From positions 1-9,279 of the forward strand of contig JAHENW010000131.1 of NCBI GenBank assembly GCA_018610025.1: a stretch of 9,279 nt of DNA, in the 5' to 3' direction. Shown in pieces: positions 6,511 through 9,279 of the stretch (positions within the stretch are counted from its first letter, which is position 1; each line of letters begins with the position of its first letter). Source of the DNA: Thermoplasmatota archaeon (GTDB taxonomy: Archaea > Thermoplasmatota > Thermoplasmata > Halarchaeoplasmatales > Halarchaeoplasmataceae). The notes beneath the pieces were generated by a model that saw only the letters and a list, made by a program, of their open reading frames with translations, ran no database searches and was not told where the DNA came from. Made by a program: the position numbers and the translations under genes.

Positions 6511-6523
6511 TACATTTTTATCC
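6511..6523 (-). promoter_or_regulatory. Possible TATA box for the asd-pssA-mptD operon
   Basis: In the 79-base gap after ftsZ the minus strand reads GGATAAAAATGTA. A start about 25 bases downstream (near 6490-6495) would give a leader of roughly 20 bases before ATG 6472, where no Shine-Dalgarno is seen. No U-rich terminator for ftsZ is visible in this gap, so read-through from ftsZ is also possible. Confidence 0.35.
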
Positions 6524-6551
6524 ATCAAACCCAGTTTATCGGCGGTATATC

Positions 6552-7697
6552 CTATTGAACTTGATCGAGGCCACCAGCAGTAGACCTGTATGCCATATCG
6601 GCGAATTTATCGGAATCTGAATGTACATTCGTCAGTACCAGGAGGATCTTCATGGTGTTCTTCAGTTCTTCTTCTACATTACAACCCCATATTATCCTTG
6701 CATCCTTGGAGATCCTCTCGTTGACCAGGTCGGCAGCTTCTTCAGCTTCTGTAACCGTCATATCAGGACCGCCGGTGACCTTTATCAAGGCCCCTTGTGA
6801 GTCACTGATGTCCATATCGCCGAGCAGTGGTGAGCCGATGGCTTGATCGACTGCTTCCTTTACCCTGTTGTTCGGATCGTCAGATTCTCCTATGCCTATC
6901 ATGGCCAATTTACCGTCGTCCATTATGGTTCTGACATCGTTGTAGTCCAAATTCACCAGCCCTGGTTTGGTGATTATCTCTGTCATGCCTTTTATCGATT
7001 CCATCAGTATCTCGTCGGCCACCTTGAAGGCCGCATCTAACGGTAAGTCGGGTACAAGGTCTAGAAGTCTGTCATTGGGTATGACTACAGTGGTGTCGCA
7101 GTGTCGCTCCAGCCGCGATAGACCTTTCCTAGCGTTCTCCATCCTCTCCTTGCCTTCTGCTTCGAAGGGGAGGGTGACGATGCCCATGGTCAGAGCGTCT
7201 TCTTCTCTGGCTAGGTCAGCGATTATAGGTGCAGCGCCCGTACCGGTACCTCCGCCCATGCCGGCGGTTATGAACACTATGTCAGAGTCTTCGACATGTT
7301 CTCTCAACTCTTCTTTCGATTCCCTAGCGGCCTCTTCGCCTACTTCTGGTCTTGCTCCGGCTCCCAGACCCCCTGTTGTTTTCCTACCCAAAAGAACCTT
7401 CTTCTGGGCATGGGTGTGGGCAAGGTGTTTTGCGTCGGTATTAAGGGCGATCAGTTCTGCATCGCTTATACCTTCCTGTGTCAGACGATCAAGGGTGTTG
7501 CTCCCTCCGCCTCCACATCCAAAGATCCTTATCTTCACTTCAAGGGTGTCCAGAAGTTCTTTTAGTTCCTCATCTTCAGGCGCCTCTTCTATCTCTTCTT
7601 CGTCTACGTCTTCAATCGTTTTGCCTCGAGGCTTCTCCTTTCCAGTCTCTTTTTCTTTTTCGTGCCTATCTAAAGCATCGTTAACTATAGATTCCAT
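6552..7697 (-). CDS. ftsZ: Cell division GTPase FtsZ
   Basis: 381 residues from ATG 7697. A tubulin-like GTPase that forms the cytokinetic ring at midcell. Visible marks: GCGGGGSNTL (60-69) at the nucleotide site, the LNTDAKHL segment near 85-92, the tubulin signature GGGTGTG (148-154), the TLPFEAEGKERMENA block, IPNDRLL, and the T7 synergy loop NLDYND (249-254), whose Asp residues drive GTP hydrolysis in the next subunit; the protein looks fully active. A 45-residue acidic, Lys/Glu-rich N-terminal extension precedes the core. The start MESIVNDALD resembles the N terminus of haloarchaeal FtsZ1, which is why I choose ATG 7697 over the in-frame ATG 7709, whose AAGG is too close to act as a ribosome site. 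The C terminus ends soon after the core with no long linker. It is followed by lipid-headgroup genes rather than the secE/spt5 genes often found beside archaeal ftsZ. Confidence 0.97.
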   Translation of the reverse strand: MESIVNDALDRHEKEKETGKEKPRGKTIEDVDEEEIEEAPEDEELKELLDTLEVKIRIFGCGGGGSNTLDRLTQEGISDAELIALNTDAKHLAHTHAQKKVLLGRKTTGGLGAGARPEVGEEAARESKEELREHVEDSDIVFITAGMGGGTGTGAAPIIADLAREEDALTMGIVTLPFEAEGKERMENARKGLSRLERHCDTTVVIPNDRLLDLVPDLPLDAAFKVADEILMESIKGMTEIITKPGLVNLDYNDVRTIMDDGKLAMIGIGESDDPNNRVKEAVDQAIGSPLLGDMDISDSQGALIKVTGGPDMTVTEAEEAADLVNERISKDARIIWGCNVEEELKNTMKILLVLTNVHSDSDKFADMAYRSTAGGLDQVQ

Positions 7698-7737
7698 GAT
7701 GAATCCCATCCTTCAGGTATTTCAAATCTGTTTCCAC
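7681..7737 (-). CDS. Possible 18-codon leader ORF overlapping the ftsZ start
   Basis: GTG at 7737 stands 8 bases after a perfect GGAGG (7750-7746), a better ribosome site than that of ftsZ itself. The frame runs 18 codons to TAA at 7681-7683, past and out of frame with the ftsZ ATG at 7697. The predicted peptide (METDLKYLKDGIHHGIYS) resembles nothing I know. Its translation would carry ribosomes across the ftsZ start and could tune ftsZ expression. It may equally be chance, with GGAGG serving another purpose. Confidence 0.25.
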   Translation of the reverse strand: METDLKYLKDGIHHGIYS

Positions 7738-7744
7738 TATCTTA

Positions 7745-7759
7745 ACCTCCCTATTTAAA
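7745..7759 (-). promoter_or_regulatory. Proximal TATA+GGAGGT module upstream of ftsZ
   Basis: On the minus strand the core reads TTTAAATAGGGAGGT. TTTAAATAG is a good archaeal TATA box, with an expected start near 7730-7735 and thus a leader of about 35 bases before the ftsZ ATG. The GGAGG within it is also the ribosome site of the short leader ORF. A similar 15-base core occurs exactly 60 bp upstream. Confidence 0.45.
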
Positions 7760-7804
7760 GTATTTCCCTGATAGAGGCTGGATTTATGGTGTTACGTATG
7801 ATAG

Positions 7805-7819
7805 ACCTCCTTTATTAAA
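7805..7819 (-). promoter_or_regulatory. Distal TATA+GGAGGT module upstream of ftsZ
   Basis: On the minus strand the core reads TTTAATAAAGGAGGT and matches the proximal module at 12 of 15 positions. No start codon follows its GGAGG at a usable distance, so here the GGAGGT is not a ribosome site and may be part of a promoter or regulator-binding sequence. A start from this TATA would fall near 7790 and would place the short leader ORF inside the ftsZ transcript. Confidence 0.35.
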
Positions 7820-7912
7820 AGGGACTAATCAGATCGTGACGGTTTTTGTCAGACGAAATCTTCGATGATACTTCAATACATTCCAACTTCCAATATGGAT
7901 ACTCCAACAATC

Positions 7913-7924
7913 TTTTTATTTTAG
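7913..7924 (+). promoter_or_regulatory. TATA-like promoter of dys (leaderless transcript)
   Basis: TTTTTATTTTAG lies about 26-37 bases before ATG 7950, so transcription should begin within a few bases of the start codon. No Shine-Dalgarno precedes the ATG, in keeping with leaderless translation, which is common in archaea. Confidence 0.5.
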
Positions 7925-7949
7925 CACTTTCTATCAATCCACGATAAAG

Positions 7950-8873
7950 ATGGAGAGGCGCAGAGTAGAGGACCTGGATATAGACGGGGAAACACCGCTG
8001 AAAGAGACCGTAGACCAGTACGAATCTGCGGGAGGGTTCGTAGCCAAGAAAGTAGGGCTGGCAAAGAAGATCTTACAGGGGATGTTCGAGGACGAGTGTG
8101 TGAACTTCCTTTCCTTCCCGGCCTGTATCGTCTCTACGGGAACAAGGGGGGTCATCAAGGAGGCCGTTAAGAGGGAACTGTTCGATGTTGTTATAACGAC
8201 CTGCGGGACTTTGGATCACGATCTGGCTAGGGTCTGGGACGATTACCATCACGGCTCCTTTACCGCCGACGACATATCTCTGCACCAGCAGAACGTGAAT
8301 AGACTCGGGAACATATTCATACCTGATTCGTCTTACGGCGAGGTTTTAGAACAGAAGATGCAGCCCATGCTGGACCAGATAACTGAGGAGGAGGGATATT
8401 CGTTCAATACGAAGGAGATCATCTGGGAGTTCGGTAAGAGGATAGACGACGAAGATTCCATCCTATACTGGGCCGCGGAGAATGAGATACCTGTGTACGT
8501 TCCCGGGATAACGGACGGCGCCTTCGGCTCACAGCTGTGGATGTTCTGGCAGAACCATAAAGAATTCGAGCTAGACCTGATGAGGGACGAACAGGAACTG
8601 GCCGATATCGTTTTTCCCGCAGACGAAACTGGAGCTTTGATGATCGGCGGGGGTATATCAAAGCATCATACCATATGGTGGAACCAGTTCAGAGACGGGT
8701 TGGATAGGGCGGTCTACATCACAACTGCACCGGAGTACGACGGCTCCCTCTCCGGGGCAAGGGTGAGAGAGGCAGTGTCATGGGGAAAGGTGAGGGAGGA
8801 GGCCGATTTTATAACGGTAGAGGGAGACGCTACGGTGTTACTGCCGCTCATCATAGGCAGCTTGTTTGACTAA
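7950..8873 (+). CDS. dys: Deoxyhypusine synthase
   Basis: 307 residues. Transfers the aminobutyl group of spermidine to one lysine of translation factor aIF5A using NAD, the first and in many archaea the decisive step of hypusine formation. Conserved segments: SFPACIVSTGTRGVI (55-69), ITTCGTLDHDLAR, NRLGNIF with the following IPD, PVYVPGITDGAFGSQ, GGGISKHH with the catalytic Lys238 that forms the imine intermediate, and the near C-terminal GSLSGARVREAVSWGK, which builds the NAD and spermidine site. All key residues seen are present, so it should be active. Length is normal for the family. The ATG has no ribosome site and follows a TATA-like element closely, so the mRNA is probably leaderless. 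It is transcribed divergently from ftsZ, and its TAA overlaps the stop of the convergent UbiA gene. Confidence 0.96.
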   Translation: MERRRVEDLDIDGETPLKETVDQYESAGGFVAKKVGLAKKILQGMFEDECVNFLSFPACIVSTGTRGVIKEAVKRELFDVVITTCGTLDHDLARVWDDYHHGSFTADDISLHQQNVNRLGNIFIPDSSYGEVLEQKMQPMLDQITEEEGYSFNTKEIIWEFGKRIDDEDSILYWAAENEIPVYVPGITDGAFGSQLWMFWQNHKEFELDLMRDEQELADIVFPADETGALMIGGGISKHHTIWWNQFRDGLDRAVYITTAPEYDGSLSGARVREAVSWGKVREEADFITVEGDATVLLPLIIGSLFD

Positions 8874-9279
8874 AAAAGAGAGCCTGCCAGAAAAGATAAA
8901 AGACCGATGACCATCGCTCCTAAAGTGAGGTGGCGATATAATCGGGTGGCATCCCTCTTACCGAGTGTTAATAACAGGGAGATAGATACGAATATGGTGT
9001 CGGCTATCAGTACGATAATCAGGTATAACATATCCTGATAGAAGGTGGCGGCGATGCGGTAAAAGAAAGGTAAAAGGCTTACGGCGACTGCTGAAAGGAA
9101 GAATATCGAGGCCACAGCGTAAGACCCACGGGTGCCGATGTACATGGGCAGTGAACGCACTTTCTCTTCTTTGTCACCCTCGATGTCCATGACGTCTTTC
9201 ATGATCTCCCTGCCGGCTCCAGCCAGGAATGCCATGGTGGCCAATATCCATATTATAGGGGGTATCTCGGGCGAGCGGA
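8870..9279 (-). CDS. ubiA: UbiA prenyltransferase, probable digeranylgeranylglyceryl phosphate synthase (partial)
   Basis: About 135 C-terminal codons are visible; the frame stays open to the right edge, so the N-terminal half with the first Asp-rich motif is outside. An in-frame TTG at 9244 is internal, not the start. The second UbiA motif is clear: GREIMKDVMDIEGDKEEKVR followed by SLP, with the acidic residues that bind the diphosphate through Mg. The REI-KD-x2-DIEGD form is typical of the archaeal enzyme that adds the second geranylgeranyl chain to geranylgeranylglyceryl phosphate, making the ether-lipid core that CDP-archaeol and then PssA/Asd use. Three or four hydrophobic helices follow. 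Another UbiA substrate (for instance quinone synthesis) cannot be ruled out without the N-terminal half. Its TAG (8872-8870) overlaps the TAA of dys. Confidence 0.88.
   Translation of the reverse strand, partial: RSPEIPPIIWILATMAFLAGAGREIMKDVMDIEGDKEEKVRSLPMYIGTRGSYAVASIFFLSAVAVSLLPFFYRIAATFYQDMLYLIIVLIADTIFVSISLLLTLGKRDATRLYRHLTLGAMVIGLLSFLAGSLF

Larger units (their letters stand above)
7698..7949. promoter_or_regulatory. Divergent ftsZ / dys intergenic region
   Basis: About 250 bases separate the two divergent starts, the longest gene-free stretch in the window. The ftsZ-proximal half holds two TATA+GGAGGT modules, a good ribosome site and a short ORF. The dys-proximal end holds a T/A-rich promoter. 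The middle (about 7825-7905) is mixed sequence with only a weak TGAC...GTCA pairing around 7837-7850; I see no RNA gene or convincing coding frame there. Confidence 0.6.

Noticed and set aside
7698..7709. ATG 7709 as the ftsZ start
   Set aside because: Its only purine-rich stretch touches the ATG, and homologue-like sequence begins at the Met encoded at 7697.
6967..7758. A 263-codon open frame on the plus strand opposite ftsZ
   Set aside because: It is Ser-rich, shows no domain, and is the mirror of the acidic, GC-periodic ftsZ coding sequence. ftsZ on the other strand has all its motifs intact.
6452..7814. The 13-base match TAGACCTCCTTTA at 6452-6464 (in asd) and 7802-7814 (ftsZ leader)
   Set aside because: In 9 kb about one shared 13-mer is expected by chance, and one copy encodes conserved residues at the start of Asd.
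7837..7850. TGAC...GTCA pairing in the ftsZ-dys gap as a terminator or operator
   Set aside because: Only four base pairs are supported, and it is on neither gene's 3' side.
1..9279. Search for CRISPR arrays, insertion sequences, tRNA or rRNA genes and defence islands
   Set aside because: No regularly spaced repeats, transposase motifs, terminal inverted repeats or structured RNA sequences were seen. Nearly the whole window is housekeeping genes.

Overview
The window is archaeal DNA, most likely from a euryarchaeon. Four genes are essentially archaeal: a UbiA-type geranylgeranylglyceryl-phosphate geranylgeranyltransferase, an archaetidylserine synthase/decarboxylase pair, the archaeal dihydroneopterin aldolase MptD, and deoxyhypusine synthase. 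FtsZ excludes most Thermoproteota with ESCRT-only division. Arg codons are mostly AGA/AGG and Ile is often ATA. Several starts have GGAGG/GGTGA ribosome sites, and dys looks leaderless. Proteins are rich in Asp/Glu, with Lys also abundant. I cannot name a genus; a methanogen or a Thermoplasmatota-like uncultured lineage would both fit.

Layout. Plus strand, 1-3003: the last codons of a probable membrane protein, two tandem universal-stress-like paralogues (about 48% identical by hand count), and a 592-residue PP-loop protein of the PAPS-reductase superfamily. That protein carries an N-terminal zinc ribbon, a PUA-like domain and a C-terminal two-cluster ferredoxin domain. Minus strand, 7697-3015: ftsZ, asd, pssA, mptD, a THEP1-family NTPase and trm1, read in that order. 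asd/pssA and pssA/mptD each overlap by exactly 11 bp, so at least these three should be one translationally coupled operon. Plus strand, 7950-8873: dys, divergent from ftsZ. Minus strand, 8870 to the right edge: the C-terminal part of the UbiA prenyltransferase, whose stop codon overlaps the dys stop codon.

Together the genes cover housekeeping: membrane lipid synthesis (ether-lipid core by UbiA; serine and ethanolamine headgroups by PssA/Asd), cell division (FtsZ), C1-carrier pterin synthesis (MptD), tRNA modification (Trm1, and perhaps the PUA/PP-loop protein) and hypusination of aIF5A (Dys). I see no mobile element, CRISPR array, tRNA, rRNA or clear pseudogene.

The parts most worth a second look are the PP-loop/PUA/ferredoxin protein, which has the APS-reductase iron-sulfur cysteine pattern but no visible catalytic Cys motif; the ftsZ leader, with two TATA+GGAGGT modules exactly 60 bp apart and an 18-codon upstream ORF overlapping the ftsZ start; the eroded nucleotide-binding motif of the stress-protein pair; and a hairpin between mptD and the NTPase gene.
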